From Inonotus obliquus (taxonomy: Eukaryota; Basidiomycota; Agaricomycetes; Hymenochaetales; Hymenochaetaceae), in assembly GCA_032164295.1 (NCBI GenBank), contig JAJHTX010000010.1:1798001-1862000 (forward strand): a stretch of 64,000 nucleotides of DNA, given 5' to 3'. Below, piece after piece: positions 33,723 to 46,773 of this stretch; position 1 is the stretch's first letter; every line of letters starts with the position of its first letter. The notes beneath the pieces are model-generated. The model was not told the origin of the DNA. It did no database searches and saw only the letters and a program-made list of their open reading frames with translations. Made by a program: the position numbers and the translations under genes.

Positions 33723-35228
33723 AGGAGTCCCTTTCCGTATGCTCAATGATCTGGATTGTTACTCAGAGCAAGTACGACTTTTTGATTGCTAGAATCTCGC
33801 CTTCCATGCGACCTCAAAACCCTCAACAGACTCGACGTATTGCATCACTCGTCCTGCCATGGAGAGTTTCGTGTCTATTTTTTCGTCGAGTCAATCAAGG
33901 AAGTACTCTCAAACCGACTTTCGTATCAGTTACCAATGCACAAGCAAAGCGACCGGGGACTACGATGCCCGGGAAGATGATGATGAGAACAAGCATCATA
34001 GCTTCACGCGTTATTCAAAGAACGAGTGAAAGCGTATATTTCTATGGAGTCCGTAGCGAGGAGACCCGTTGGTAATAACTTGCATATCTCGCAGAGCTAT
34101 CGACTTGATACGGCTCTCGGGCCATATCGTTCGAGAGAGCTGAAGCAGAATTTACGCCAAGCATGGGCTTGTCATAGTGTGCCGCCCGTTGCACATCCGG
34201 CTTGCAGTGCAGAGTGCAATTTCGCTTCACAAGAAAGTGCCCGCTGTATTCCAAATTGTGCACATCGCATTCCCGGTTCCAGCGAGGATGAACATAAAAG
34301 GAACGCGGCTATACAGTACAACGGGAGAAGCGAGTACGTAGCGACGATGTACAATACCACGCGGTTAGACGAGACCGCTTGGTGTATTCCCCTCCCCTAC
34401 GGCCATTTCTACTGTTTAAATTTCCCTTGGACCCTCCACCTCATCCACAGGCGGAAAACGATGTCAGATTCCTGTATGTTCCGTTGTGTCCTTGGTATTG
34501 AGTAACATTGACTGACGTCTCCACCAAAGTATCGCAGCTTTGCGCCAACTTGTGCATGACAAGTAGGCACTTGTTGTAATTCTGTTTCATACCTTTCACA
34601 TCACTTGCTTAGAACCATTGACTCGCGGCGGTGGTCTGAAAGGGTGTTGCGGTTGCGGTTGTCGCGATGATGGCATCCTGGAGGAAGTTGAGAGGGAACA
34701 ACGCCGAACGAAGTCGACGCAACCAACGGAAAAGAAATCAATGGCAGTCACGCCGACAGACGAGAGTCACGATTATCGTCACAGTCACAAGGGACAGGCA
34801 GAACGTTCAGATATTCAACGTAATTCAGTCGAAAACGATGCCACGAAGTAGAAGGATTTCATAGTGATTCGTCCTTATTTATGTATCAGTTCCTTAGATT
34901 TTACTTCTGGGTAGAATATCAAATGCTCTGCCTCATCGTGTTATGTAGGAAACCGCCCTAATGTTCACCTCCGCTATACATTACAATCTGCGTTTATTGC
35001 TTTTATTCTGCTGGGGCAAGGCTGTCCAATTCCTCTCTTCTTCTTCATACTCATCTGTTTCTACTTAAGTATTTCCGTAGGAGACTGCGAGAAGCGGTGT
35101 AGAGTCACGTGAGCGGTTATGCAACGCTTCTCTCATCGTCGTCGTCTTCAATTTCGCAACACAGCGCGCATCATTGAGCAGTCGTTCGACGCTCTTCTCA
35201 CTTTCGTTCGTCTGTGACGACGTAAACA
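33723..35228. other. 1.5-kb stretch with doubtful small open frames
   Basis: No recognisable gene. Frames worth recording are a 56-codon one from ATG 33860 with an acidic stretch (REDDDENKHH), a 159-codon one at 34026-34505 with many Cys and His but no family signature, and a 77-codon one at 34618-34851 starting GGGLKGCCGCGC. A TAATAAC branch-like site and CTCGCAG acceptor near 34075-34095 could join the first two, but the result stops early in the natural phase. The 3' end should hold the DRS2 promoter. Confidence 0.35.
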
Positions 35229-38200
35229 ATGAACTCCGACGACTTTGCTCGTCTCGTCTCGTCTGCTAATCCCGCAACAAGGCAGTATCAGCCTGCCAAC
35301 AGCGGCTACCCACCTTCTCACTCACAGCAGCAACTTGACCCATTTTTTGATGATGAGGACGACATGCCGGATAGCGCTTTCGGTCGCCCGATACCGATGC
35401 ACAGTACCGAGTCGAACTTGGGCCTCCGCGGTGCGGCAGCCAACCCCGCTGGACACTCGAAAGTGACAATCCCGGGCTCTGGACAGCCGCAAGGGTGGAA
35501 CTTTGACGAGGATGTTCCAGTTGAGCAACCTTTCACCGGGTCCAGGTCATTCCCGGGACCCGAAAACTCGTCGGGGAATGTGCAGTCGAAACCGAAGAAG
35601 GGTAGGAAATGGAATTGGAAGCTGCCTTGGGCTCGGCAAGAGCAAGACCTGAAAGGTGAACGCACCATTGCTCTCAACGACTTCGCGCATACGCACAACA
35701 CAGACTTTTGCAATAACTATGTCAGCACGAGCAAATACAACCTGGTTTCCTTCGCACCGAAGTTCCTCGCCGAACAATTCAGCAAATATGCCAACCTTTT
35801 CTTCCTCTTCACGGCATGCATTCAACAGATCCCCGGCGTTTCTCCCACGAATAAATTCACAACCATTGTCCCCTTGGCTATTGTCCTACTTGCCTCTGCC
35901 TTCAAGGAGGTACAGGAGGACATGAAACGTCACCAGAGCGATAAGGAACTGAATTCGCGAATTGCCAAGGTTCTCCGAGCCGACGGGTCATTCGATCAGC
36001 GCAAATGGAAGAATATTCGCGTTGGCGAAGTCATTCGCCTCGAATCCGACGATTTCATTCCCGCGGATGTCGTTATAGTTTCGAGTTCGGAACCGGAAGG
36101 CCTCTGTTATATCGAGACGTCAAATCTCGACGGCGAGACAAATCTCAAGATCAAACAAGCGAGCCCACTTACTGCACATCTAACATCACCTCCCCTCGTC
36201 ACGTCACTTCATGGATCGCTTCGTAGCGAGCACCCCAACAACTCTTTATACACGTATGAAGGAACGTTGGAATTGGTCTCGGAACAAGGTGTGCCGAAGC
36301 AGGTGCCAATTGGACCCGATCAGATCCTGCTTCGAGGAGCGCAGCTTCGCAATACGCCTTGGGCATATGGGCTGGTCGTTTTCACTGGTCATGAAACAAA
36401 ACTCATGCGAAATGCCACGTGAGTGTACCATCGCGTATTTTTCATCGAAAGTACTGAACAATCTTCAGCGCCGCTCCCATAAAGCGCACGGCTGTAGAAC
36501 GACAGGTCAATATCAATATCATCCTTCTCTTCATTCTGCTTCTGGCTTTGTCGATCGGGAGTACCATTGGAAGTAGCATTCGCACGGTACGGTGAACTTT
36601 GCCTTATCGTAACTTGTGCGGCACTGACATAGCTTCACCAGTGGTTCTTCTCGAGTTCTCAATGGTACCTATTCGAAGCAAACACGATTTCCGATCGCGG
36701 TAAGCTTTGGTTTATAACCATGTAGTATTTCTTCCCTAATGATTTCTTTCTGTAGCCAGGGGGTTCATTGAAGGTAAAATCTAGTTATTCAGCGGCAGCT
36801 TGGACACGTTCTCAACTATTTCGTTAGATATCCTAACGTTCATTATCCTTTACAACAACCTCATTCCTATATCCCTTATCGTGACGATGGAAGTAGTGAA
36901 GTTCCAACAGGCGCAACTCATCAACACAGACCTTGACATGTATTATCCCGACACCGACACTCCAGCGCTCTGTCGCACATCGTCTTTAGTAGAGGAACTC
37001 GGGCAAATTGAGTACGTTTTCTCGGACAAGACTGGTACACTCACGTGCAACGTGATGGAATTTCGGTGCTGCTCCATCGCGGGTATCCCTTACTCTGATT
37101 CAATAGACGACAGCAAACGCGGCGAGTCGGATGAAGAAGGGAAAGAGGGATGGCGCTCCTTTGCGTCGCTTCGCTCCGTGCTGGGAGGTGATACGAGCAA
37201 TCCGTTTGTGGATCTCAATGAAAAGGGTGACGGCGCGCGGGATGCTCATGTTACACGAGAGTTCCTCAGGCTTCTTGCCGTCTGTCATACCGTTATTCCG
37301 GAAGTCAAGGACGAAGGGAAGATAACCTATCAGGCCAGCAGTCCAGATGAAGCTGCGCTGGTTGCAGGTGCCGACCTCTTAGGTTACCAGTTTCACGTGA
37401 GTCGCGGCTACATTTCGAAATGTATTAGTCATATTCATTCTTGTATAGACACGAAAACCGAGGTCCGTTTTTGTCAACATCGAGGGCGTATCAAAAGAGT
37501 TCGAGGTTCTGAATGTATGCGAATTCAACTCAACCCGGAAGCGAATGTCTACCTTAGTACGGACGCCAGAAGGTCAAATCAAACTGTACTGTAAGGGTGC
37601 AGACACAGTTATCCTCGAGCGGTTGTCGAAGAACCAACCCTATGTAGAGAAGACCCTTACGCATCTTGAGGTGAGCAGTGTAATGGGCTTACATTACGAG
37701 GGCATCACTCATTTGATTGGTATGGATAGGATTATGCTACCGAAGGTTTGCGTACTCTTTGCATCGCCTCGAGGGACATCTCTGAGGCGGAATATGCTGA
37801 GTGGTCAAAAGTGTATGATCAAGCGGCCGCGACCATCAATGGACGTGGTGAGGCACTGGATGCAGCGGCGGAGATTATAGAGAAGGACCTCCTCCTTCTC
37901 GGCGCAACTGCAATCGAGGACAAGTTGCAGGATGGCGTCCCTGATACAATTCATACATTGCAAATGGCAGGCATCAAGGTTTGGGTACTGACTGGAGATC
38001 GCCAGGAAACCGCGATCAACATTGGCATGAGCTGTCGGCTGATTTCGGAATCGATGAATCTCATCATTGTGAACGAGGAGTCTGCACTTGCTACAAAAGA
38101 ATTCCTGGAGAAAAGACTAAGCGCGATTTCGAATCAGAGGAAGACGGGGGAGCTGGAAGACTTGGCTCTTGTCATTGGTAAGTGAGCGGCCTCAGCTGTA

Positions 38201-39821
38201 CGCACACGATTGACGAAGTATGCAGATGGCAAGAGTCTAACTTTCGCGTTGGAGAAGGAACTTTCCAAGACGTTTCTTGAGCTCGCAATCATGTGCAAGG
38301 CTGTGATCTGCTGTGCGTATTTCCGTATCATTATTATCTGCTATCTGATCGGATGTGTTGCTCCATCCCTTACAGGCCGCGTATCCCCGCTTCAGAAGGC
38401 GCTCGTAGTCAAACTTGTGAAGAAACACCAGAAGGCTATCCTTTTGGCAATCGGTGACGGCGCAAACGATGTAAGCATGATCCAAGCAGCACATGTGGGA
38501 GTAGGTATCTCCGGCGTAGAGGTCAGCCACTTGATTATCATGTTATAGACCTATTCTAACAGCTTCTTCAGGGTCTACAAGCAGCCCGCTCATCAGATGT
38601 CGCGATCTCGCAATTCCGATTTCTGAGGAAATTGCTGCTTGTGCACGGGGCTTGGAGCTACCGGCGCCTATCGAAGCTCATCCTTTGTGGGTTTTATTCA
38701 CTGTCTTTGCAAGGGCATAACTCTGATTGCTGCGCCGAAGACTCTTTCTATAAGAATATCACCCTATACATAACGCAGTTCTGGGTAGGTCCAAGACGAT
38801 CGGGTTCCTGCAGTCCGCTAATACTTCACCCAGTTCTCTTTCTTTAACAGCTTCTCCGGGCAGACGTCGTTCGAATCGTGGACGTTCTCCCTGTACAACG
38901 TACTCTTTACCGTTCTCCCACCACTTGTTATCGGGATCTTTGATCAGTTTGTTTCGGCGCGAGTGTTGGACAGATATCCGCAGCTCTACGTGCTCGGTCA
39001 GCAGAATACTTTCTTCACCAAGACATCGTTCTGGCAATGGGTTGCAAATGCGTTCTACCATAGTTTGGTGTTGTTTGCATTCACAGTCGTGCTCTTCTGG
39101 GGAGATTTGAAACAGAGCTCTGGTTTCGACAGCGGATTGTGGTTCTGGGGTACAACGTTGTATCTTGCAACTTTGCTGACAGTGTTAGGGAAGGCCGCAT
39201 TGGTCTCTGAGTACGTGGTTATGTTGCACTCATCCCCGTAACGCTTCTGAGTCACTTTCAACAGTATCTGGACCAAATACACGGTTGCAGCAATTCCAGG
39301 ATCCTTCGTGTTTACGATGCTATTTCTACCAGTATACGCCGTGGTCACACCGATTATCGGTTTCTCTAGGGAGTATGAAGGCATTGTGCCAAGATTGTGG
39401 ACGGATGCCGTATTCTACCTTTCGCTCATTCTCTTACCCGTGGTCTGTTTGGCTCGTGATTTCGTGTGGAAGTAGTGAGTACAGAGTTTTCTTATCTGAA
39501 CTTTCACTCATGCCGTCTAGCTATCGGAGAACGTACATGCCCTTGTCGTATCACATCGCTCAAGAGCTGCAGAAGTACAATATTCCAGATTATCGACCAC
39601 GGCAAGAGCAGTAAGTTGCTTTCCGAAGTGCGCCGGATTGTGTCGCTCACTTTGCAATCAGGTTCCAGAAGGCAATCAAGAAAGTTCGCGCAGTACAACG
39701 TATGCGTCGCAGTCGGGGTTTCGCATTCTCACAAACAGAAGACCCTGCGAAGCAAGACCAGGCGCGTCTGATTCGCGCGTACGATACCTCGAAGACGCAT
39801 TCGCGACCAACGGGATACTGA
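35229..39821 (+). CDS. DRS2: P4-type phospholipid flippase (aminophospholipid ATPase)
   Basis: Fifteen exons give 1283 aa with phases closing throughout: 35229-36418, 36469-36586, 36642-36699, 36756-36773, 36828-37396, 37449-37670, 37730-38177, 38226-38312, 38376-38521, 38572-38686, 38741-38784, 38834-39210, 39265-39474, 39521-39610, 39662-39821. Landmarks are the N-terminal [20 protein letters not shown], the actuator loop [10 protein letters not shown] (DGET), the catalytic Asp in [13 protein letters not shown] near 37025, the nucleotide site [26 protein letters not shown], and [21 protein letters not shown]. Ten spans are expected. Drs2 flips phosphatidylserine and phosphatidylethanolamine to the cytosolic leaflet at the trans-Golgi with a Cdc50 partner. 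The C-terminal RGFAFSQTE motif is typical of the Drs2 subclass. Exon 4 is an 18-nt micro-exon. Confidence 0.95.
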
Positions 39822-40155
39822 TTCTGCTTTTCGATTTCCTTTTGGACGTTTATGTTTATTTCTTAGTTGTTCCGTTCGTTTCGTGTTTCTCAGTTGAATA
39901 CTCACCTCTGCAATGCCTTGCTTGTAGATACTGTCAAGCATACCCGGGCAACTGTTGACCCAAGACATTCCTTGAGACATATAGGTTAACCCATATGTAA
40001 TTTCGCTATGTTTTAATGTGGAGACTTTATTCATGTAGCAACATCCTAGCATTGAACCGCATCAATTTACATATATTGCCTAATTTATCGTTTTCAGAAG
40101 TATTGGCACGGCACACTCTTGCGATTCACGTGAGCTTTGATGCCCAAAAGCAGCA
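39822..40155. other. Intergenic; boundary between gene-rich DNA and transposon nest
   Basis: The 3' flank of DRS2, with no gene. It ends at the target-site duplication of the transposon that opens the repeat-rich half of the window. Confidence 0.5.
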
Positions 40156-40162
40156 TATTCAC
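40156..40162. repeat. Left 7-bp target-site duplication TATTCAC
   Basis: TATTCAC directly precedes TGGGGACTGGCAAT at 40163; the same seven bases directly follow the inverted copy of that terminus ending at 50588. Confidence 0.8.
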
Positions 40163-40444
40163 TGGGGACTGGCAATTCCCATATCTTACGCGGTCTGGTT
40201 TTTTGAGCGGAGCTTAAATACTATCCCAATATAGTAAGTCGCGCGGATCCTTGTGTCCCACTTGATGCGAGACATGCAAATGCTCAATTCCTATGCCATT
40301 GAGTAATACATGAAATCTAGAGCTTTAAGTACATGAATTTTTGGTCTATGCAGACAAATACTTCAAGATAAAACAATATAAGAAATTATCAGGGCCTAAC
40401 ATAGACAAATGCATCTTCTGGGGACAGGTTTACCAAATCTCCAT

Positions 40445-40880
40445 GGCAGGCAAAATAGAATATCGGAGGGGGCACTATTTTAAATTTTTTTTGCTGATAT
40501 TTTAAATATCGATAAGTGTCCCAGCTGCACCAATACTTATAATATACTTCACGTGTCGATATTTTAAATATAAATATGGATATCTCCATCTGCGAGATAT
40601 TTAAAAAATCCTCTTACTGATATTTTTATCGATATTTAAGATATCGACTTGGCATAAATTTTAAATATCAATCAAGATATCTACTTGGGTGATATTTTAA
40701 GAATCAATAAGGGTATCGTCAGACCGGATATTATAAATATTAGTTGGGTAGATATTAAGCGGGCGATAAATGGGCGACAGGCAGGCAATGGGCAGGCAAT
40801 GAGAGGGCAATGAGAGAGCAATGGACAGGCAATGGGCAGGCAACTAGCAGGCAACAGGTGGGCAACAAGCAGGCACAGGA
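40445..40880 (+). repeat. Left terminal inverted repeat with internal short tandem-like units
   Basis: Holds many palindromic units around GATATTTTAAATATC, then eight or so GGCAATGGGCAG variants between 40770 and 40870. The mirror set is at 43185-43465 and 48880-48987. Confidence 0.7.
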
Positions 40881-41350
40881 GTAACATCTATGGACGCAGC
40901 AAGTCGTTGTAGAAGGCGCAACTGTGGCGGCTAGAGTGGGCATCCATTCTGCTGTTGCAGAGGCTGCATTTGGTGTTGGCTTGAGCTACTAACAGGTAAG
41001 AAAATATCGCAGCGATGGACCAGTACCACAAGAACAATGAAGTCTGTTTTTTTGATATTGTAAGACTTGATGGACTCCCTGTCCTGAAGTACCTTGCCTG
41101 TATATGTCTTAAATAAAGTTACATACCAAGTCCTTAAAGACTCACTGGAGCAAATCAGTTTCTGCAGGTCAACTACATGGTGTTCTGGTTGGTCTTCAAG
41201 TATTTTTCGTTCAACATCTGCCACTGCAATACAATCTCCTCATCTGCATTGATCTACGGAACCAGTCTGTAAGAGACCAACCAATAGTAAAACTAAGATG
41301 GTTGACCTCAAAGACCTTTCCTTGCAAAGTTTTGATTGTGAGTTTGATTG
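40880..41350 (-). pseudogene. RAD23-like fragment (ubiquitin-like domain), captured in a transposon
   Basis: Minus-strand translation gives the start of a RAD23 ubiquitin-like domain, KLTIKTLQGKVFE, ending at a GT at about 41308. The next exon has VADVERKILEDQPEHH and LQKLICS, and after a good GTGAGT...TATACAG intron (about 41148-41098) comes KVLQDRESIKSYNIKKTDF with IVLVVL. A Ser/Gln/Pro/Thr-rich linker start follows. Rad23 shuttles ubiquitylated proteins to the proteasome and helps DNA repair. The start codon, UBA and XPC-binding domains are missing. Introns are kept, so the piece was taken as DNA, not as cDNA. Confidence 0.72.
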
Positions 41351-41359
41351 TATTGTATT

Positions 41360-42760
41360 CGGAGAGAATAAAGGAAAGGGAGCAGAGGGCATGGGTACGC
41401 ACTATCATGTCTGACTAAGTCGCTAGTAAGCATCTATATTTTGTAATGTCACACCCCATGGACATGACATGAGCGGAACCTCAATACCTTTCTCTTCCTA
41501 CCATTTGCGGGGCAAGCTTAATAGCCACATTGGATGGATAGCAATATTCATCAGTCATAATGGATTGAGGCTCTCAGGCAGGCGTTAGTCAAAGATGCAA
41601 AGCTCAAGTTCTCCTGGCATGCTCAACCCGCTTGGTTGGGTCTCGTAAATCCGTTTGGCCTCTCAAACGATACCCACCACTTATTCTATCTTCTGATGCA
41701 ATCCGAAGTGCTCAGCATCAATGTCGGTACTCTCGACCAACTGGATAATCTCTTGCAACCCCTTAGTTATATTGATTTGGGCCCTGGCAAGAGTCTGGCA
41801 CGTTATTATCCACTGCAGAGTCATTTCATTCTCATTTTCTGCAGTTTCAAAACCATCCTTTCTCAGCATGAAGGACATATCTTCTATTTCCACTTGCCCT
41901 GCTGGGAACCAGCTCTACTCCAAGAAGCAACCATCTCCTCACCACAACGGAGTTTAGAAATCTTACTGCAAGAACTCTTCAGCCCCTTCCTGTAAGATTT
42001 CAACTATTTTGAAAGCCAAGCTACAGCAGATATGATACTGTGAGGCTCAGTAGGCTGCCTTCAGGAGAGATGGAATTTACATTGAGAAAGAGTACCGTGA
42101 AGAGATGTGCCGTTATGTGCGAGAAATGGAGGTCAGTCATTGAAAAGTGACTTATTTATGCAAGTAGTTCCTATTCTAAATGTCAAGTGTTAACGCATAG
42201 AACTACACAATGAGCTCTGCTTCAGCCATGGATCAGCAACCGGAAATCTTATGGCCCATGCGGCCTTGTCTCATCTGCTTTCTTATCGAGATTCATTTTA
42301 CTTTCCGACTACGGTGTGAGACTCTTTACCTTACCATGAATATTGTCGACCTATATGTTTTGTGCTGTATTGTGTACACGAAGCACTACCAATTACTTGG
42401 TTGTGTGGCGTTGTGAATAGCAGCAAAATTCAAGGATGCAAAAGAAGAAGTGCCAACACTAACTGACCTGGTTGGGATCTGCTGTGATACCTATAGCAAA
42501 TCTGCCTTCTCCAGATGGAAAGACATGTTCTTGCTACTATTCAATAGATGTTGGATCATCCAACCGCAGAAGCTTGGCTTCAATTCTATTGTCATGGCTT
42601 GTTTAAAGAGAGTATGAAGGTTTAGCATGTTGCAAGATTTCTCATGGAAGCTGCCCTTTTCAATCATGACTTCATCAAAATCTTGCCTTCTGCTATCGCC
42701 CTCACATTGCTCATACTTGCACGTCACATTTACCAGGAAACCCCGACATGGTTGACTCTG
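41360..42760. other. Unassigned core of the gene-fragment-carrying element
   Basis: No certain gene. Short coding-looking pieces occur: GIYIEKEYREEMCRYVREME at about 42068-42127 (+), and DLVGICCDTYSKSAF with RWKDMFLLLFNRC at about 42465-42550 (+). They may be further host gene scraps. Open frames at 41636-41995 (+) and 41681-41893 (-) show no family features. Confidence 0.35.
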
Positions 42761-42769
42761 TCCTGGGTA

Positions 42770-43130
42770 TTCACACTAAATCGGGATGGATACTCACTCT
42801 TAATCTTGCACATAATCGATTAGACTCACTATGTGGGCTTGAGGGACTTATGATATAGGAACAGAATAATTTACGATTAATATTATCAACGAGAGCGGCA
42901 AAGCTGAAAGGCTGGCCATACTTCCGAACACACAGGAAGTCTGGATTGAGGGTAATCCCTTTGTGGAGTCAGAAGAGAATTATTGTGTACAGTGCTTTGA
43001 TCATTTCTGGAAAGAAGGAAATTCTATTCATTTGACGGAAGTTTACCTGGATTCTATGAGCAGCTCTTGGGGGGACCTACACCAAAGAAGCAACAGAATG
43101 AACAAGCGCATTGTGGTGCTAAATGGCAGT
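42770..43130 (+). pseudogene. NUD1/CDC11-type leucine-rich-repeat fragment, captured in a transposon
   Basis: LTLNLAHNRLDSLCGLEGLM (from 42793) is a leucine-rich repeat. After a stop, LPNTQEVWIEGNPFVESEE and YCVQCFDHFWKEGN follow in the frame through 42963. One frame over, PGFYEQLLGGPTPKKQQ continues near 43048. This order, WxEGNPF, CFDxFWKEG, PGFYE, is that of the last repeats and cap of fungal Nud1/Cdc11, the spindle-pole scaffold of the septation/mitotic-exit network. Stop and frameshift make it non-functional, and only the end of the gene is present. Confidence 0.65.
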
Positions 43131-43471
43131 GAAAGTGGTGAGGATGGCTCCTGCTCGTCGCTCGCCTACCACCCACTTATTGCCCTCCCATTGCCCTCTT
43201 GTCATCTACCTATTGCCCGTCTGTCACCTGCTCATTGCCCTCTCATTACCCGCTGGTCGCCTGCTCAATATCTCTTTGAATGATATTTAGAATATTGACT
43301 TTGACAATATCTTTATCTATATTTGAAATTTCGGCAAATTAGATATCTTGACCTATATTTAAAATATCAGTAAAGCGATGTTTAAAATATCAATTTATAT
43401 ATTATAATCTGACCGATATTTCAAATAACCATAGACCAATATCCTTATCAATATTATAAAATGCATCACAT

Positions 43472-43719
43472 TGTAACGAATCGGCACTCGTAGAACAGAA
43501 CTGGCAGGAACTCTGGTATTCGTATGTCTAAGAGAAATAGAATGGAAAGAGGAAAGTGGGGTCTCTGGGTTGTTGCCCTGAAGAATGAGACAACTATCTA
43601 CTTATACTACCAGAACATGGTCACATGACTATTCTATTTATATGTACTATGATGTAGTTGATTATCTATAATGTACTATCTATGATGCAATTGTGTGATG
43701 ATATAATCAGGGGATTACA
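43472..43719 (-). repeat. 3' LTR of Gypsy element 1
   Basis: Starts TGTAACGAATCGGCACTCG on the plus strand and ends GGGGATTACA. It matches 48631-48874 along its whole length with scattered substitutions and one 4-nt indel near the edge. Confidence 0.88.
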
Positions 43720-43879
43720 TTCTTCCCTGCTCAATAAAAATAATGCATGGTTAGAAGTCAAAGGTAAAAAAGGAAAAAGGGGGAGGGGAGGTGTGCGACA
43801 ACATTTGAAAATTAAGAAGGGAAAAACAGAAAATGAAAATGACACGAGATTTAACAATGGCTCTACTGCAGTTGACGTA

Positions 43880-45342
43880 GGTAAGTTTCCCAACGATTGA
43901 GAGCTTTGCATTCCTGAAGTTCGCGAGCTGGTACCCAAAGATCATCCTCTGGTCCTTGTCCTCTCCACCTGACTAGATACTGATAACCCCAACCTTGTCT
44001 TCTTTGATCGATTATCACTTCAACCTCAAACTCTTCAAATCTGTCTTCGGTGAGGATAGGGGGTGGTGGACCGGTTGGTTGACAACTTGGGTATAGTGAA
44101 GGATCATTGGTGTGATAGGGCTTGAGTTGGCTGGCATGGAAAATGGTGTAGTGTGCTCACGTGTTGGGAAGTTCTAGCTGATAAGTAGAGGAGTCAGTAA
44201 ATGCCTTGATAACCTTGTACTTACCGTCCCATTGAGACATGAACTTGGCTACTCTGCTATCTCCTCTTTGAGTGTAGTCCTGGCGACGGTGCAGCGTATT
44301 GAGCATGACATAGTCACCTTCCTTGTACTTAAGGTGCTCGTGACAGGTTTGCGTAGTGAGCCTAGTTGGCTTTGGCTATGACGAGAGCATCCTTGGCGTC
44401 TTGTACATCCATTTTTATCTGTTGGAACAGGGTGCAAGCCTTGAGGTCTTTGGGTAGTCTGGAGTGGTCATGAGAAAGTTCTTGAAGCGGAGGAATGAGT
44501 TGAGGAGCGTGCCCAATGTGGAGTTGGAAAGGAGAAAATCCTGTTGAGGCATTAACAGTACATGGGGCAAGGCTCAGACCCAGCCCTTCTGTTGATGGTT
44601 GACGTAAAAACGTAAAGCCTGTATAATAGTCTTGTTAGTCTGCTCGCTCTTACCATCTGTTTGCAGGTGGAATGTGGTTGACATCTTAATTTTGACACCG
44701 GAAAGCTTGTGAAGGGCGGTCCAGAATTTACTGGTGAACAAATGGTCGCGGTCGGAGATAATGGCAAGAGGGAGTCTATTTTTGCAGTACCAATTATCAA
44801 AGAAAATACATGCAAAGTTCTCGGGTGTCTGGGTCATTTTGATGGGTGCTAACCGGATGTCAGAATTTAGTTGATCAGTGATGGTAACGATACCGTTAAA
44901 TCCATGGTTGAGAGGCAAGGGTCCCACAAAGTCAGTGAAAACTGTGTCTTCTCGGTGGTCTGTGATTGGCAAGGGGTGTAGTGGACCGGCTGACTTTCGG
45001 TTTGAAGATTTATTTTGCTTTTTGAATATTTATTTTGTGGCACGCGTCACATTGTTTGATGTAGGACTGTTCAAGGTCTGACCTCATATTGGGCCAGTAG
45101 TAGGACGCGCAAAGTGCTGCGTAAATCTTGTCTGTTCTATAGTGACCCATTGCATCGTGTACAAGCTGGAAGTGCTGTTTACGTATTTTGTTAGTTTTTG
45201 GTATTATGAGGCACTCACCTAGAAAAAGAAGATCGTCACGACGGTGTATGCCAAGGTTGCCGAGGGGGTTGAAAAGGAGTTTCTGGCAGAAAGGGTCTAT
45301 TTGGTAGCCTTCTTTGATCTGGTGCAAAAAATTCGTCAGCAA
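43880..45342 (-). pseudogene. Gypsy element 1 integrase with C-terminal chromodomain
   Basis: Minus-strand pieces: HFQLVHDAMGHYRTDKIY with CDACHKI (H2C2 zinc finger, 45342-45010), then TDFVGPLPLNHGFNGIVTIT and LAIISDRDHLFTSKFW with TFHLQTDGKSEQTNKTI (integrase core, 44972-44574), and, after several breaks, a chromodomain QYLVRWRGQDQ near 43980-43940. The core Asp residues are visible. Frame breaks at about 44980, 44570 and 44250. Confidence 0.82.
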
Positions 45343-45351
45343 GGGATATTA

Positions 45352-46770
45352 TTAGACAAGGGGCACATAGGGTTTGGGGTTGGTCGTGTGAAGGTCTTGA
45401 GGGGAAGCACCATAAGACATCCGCTCCTGTATTCTTGTTGCCGGGGATGTAACAAATGTCAAATACATATTGGGCCATGAATTCTTGCCAACAAGCCTAA
45501 TGATGTGATAAATCGCACTGTGAAAGAAAGGAAAGCAATGTCTTATGATTGGTGAAGACAGTGAAATTTTGGCTGAGGAGGTCTGATCAAAACTTCTTGA
45601 GGGCCCGAACAATCGCAAGGAGCTCCTTCTTGTGAACGGGTAGTTCCTTTCAGCTCCTCTGAGCACTTGTAAGTCATAGACAACTGGTTGTGCTGTCTTG
45701 GGAGTTGGGCCAAATGACAAGACAGAACCTGTACATGTGTCAGAAGTGTCTGTGTGCAGAAATATTTTATTGTCACCGGGATTTTTGTGGTTAATGACCG
45801 TGAGGCACTCTGAGGAGGTGACAAGCTGTTTGATCGCATCAAATGCAGTCTGAAATCCTGCATGCCAAGGTAGGAAGTTTCAGTCAGCCTCCTTAGATGT
45901 GAGTGTATCAAGTATACTGGTATGCTCAGCAAGTTTGGGAAGGTAGGCTGCAACAAAATGAACTAGGCCTAAGAACTGATGGACCTCAGTTGACGAGGTA
46001 GGTGTGGGCCATGATTCAATTCGCTCAACCTTGGAGGGGTTCGCATGAATACATTGTTGATTTATGATTGACCCCAAGAACTGTATGAACGAGTAGAAAA
46101 GTTTAATTTTCTTAGGGGAACAATAAAGACTAGCCTGTTTCAATGCTTTCAAAACAGTCTCGACATTACAGATATGTTCTTCGAGAGAGGAGGACCATAT
46201 AATAATGTCGTCAAGGTATGCATGGCAAATTTTGCCTATCAGCTGTCGAAGTGCCACGGTCATCTGTCTCTGATGTGTGGCTAGTGTATTTCAGCACCTC
46301 ATGGGCATTACGGTCCACTCGTACAGGCCAAGCGGGGTGTTAATGGCCGTAAGAGGGATGTCGTCAGGATGAACCCTGGTCTGGAAGAACACATTAGTCA
46401 TATCTATTTTTCCCCATATATTACCTTTTGCGCAGTCTGCTAAAAAATCGTTAACTCATGGAAGAGGGAAATTATCAGGAACGGTGTTGCAGTTGAGTTC
46501 GTGGTAGTTGCAAACCATATATGGCAAGGCTAAAGGGTTGGCCTTCGCAATCAGAAAGGCGGGGAACGAGAAAGAGCTGGCTGAAGGTCGCAGTCAGCCT
46601 GCCTCGAGATGTGTCTGGAGGAGGATTTGCCAGACTTCCCAATACTTTTGTGGGCAGGAGTATTGTCAGGTTTTGATGACTTTGTTTGGATCTATGAGTT
46701 TGAAGTGGTGGAACACTTTGTGTGGAAGCTGGTCTACATAAGGTAAGTCATCGGGAAACAACTCTGCAAA
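45352..46770 (-). pseudogene. Gypsy element 1 reverse transcriptase and RNase H
   Basis: Minus strand. [20 protein letters not shown] and [11 protein letters not shown] lie near 46410-46310, after which KICHAYLDDIIIWSSSLEEH (46230-46175) holds the intact YLDD active site. FLGSIINQQCIHANPSKVE and WPTPTSSTEVHQFLGL mark the thumb, and the RNase H/linker part runs to 45352. Several nonsense codons and shifts interrupt it. Confidence 0.82.
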
Positions 46771-46773
46771 TTT

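Noticed and set aside
42050..42130. Possible cyclin N-terminal piece (EKEYREEMCRYVREME)
   Set aside because: Only about 20 residues; the similarity is too short to claim and no other cyclin motif is near.
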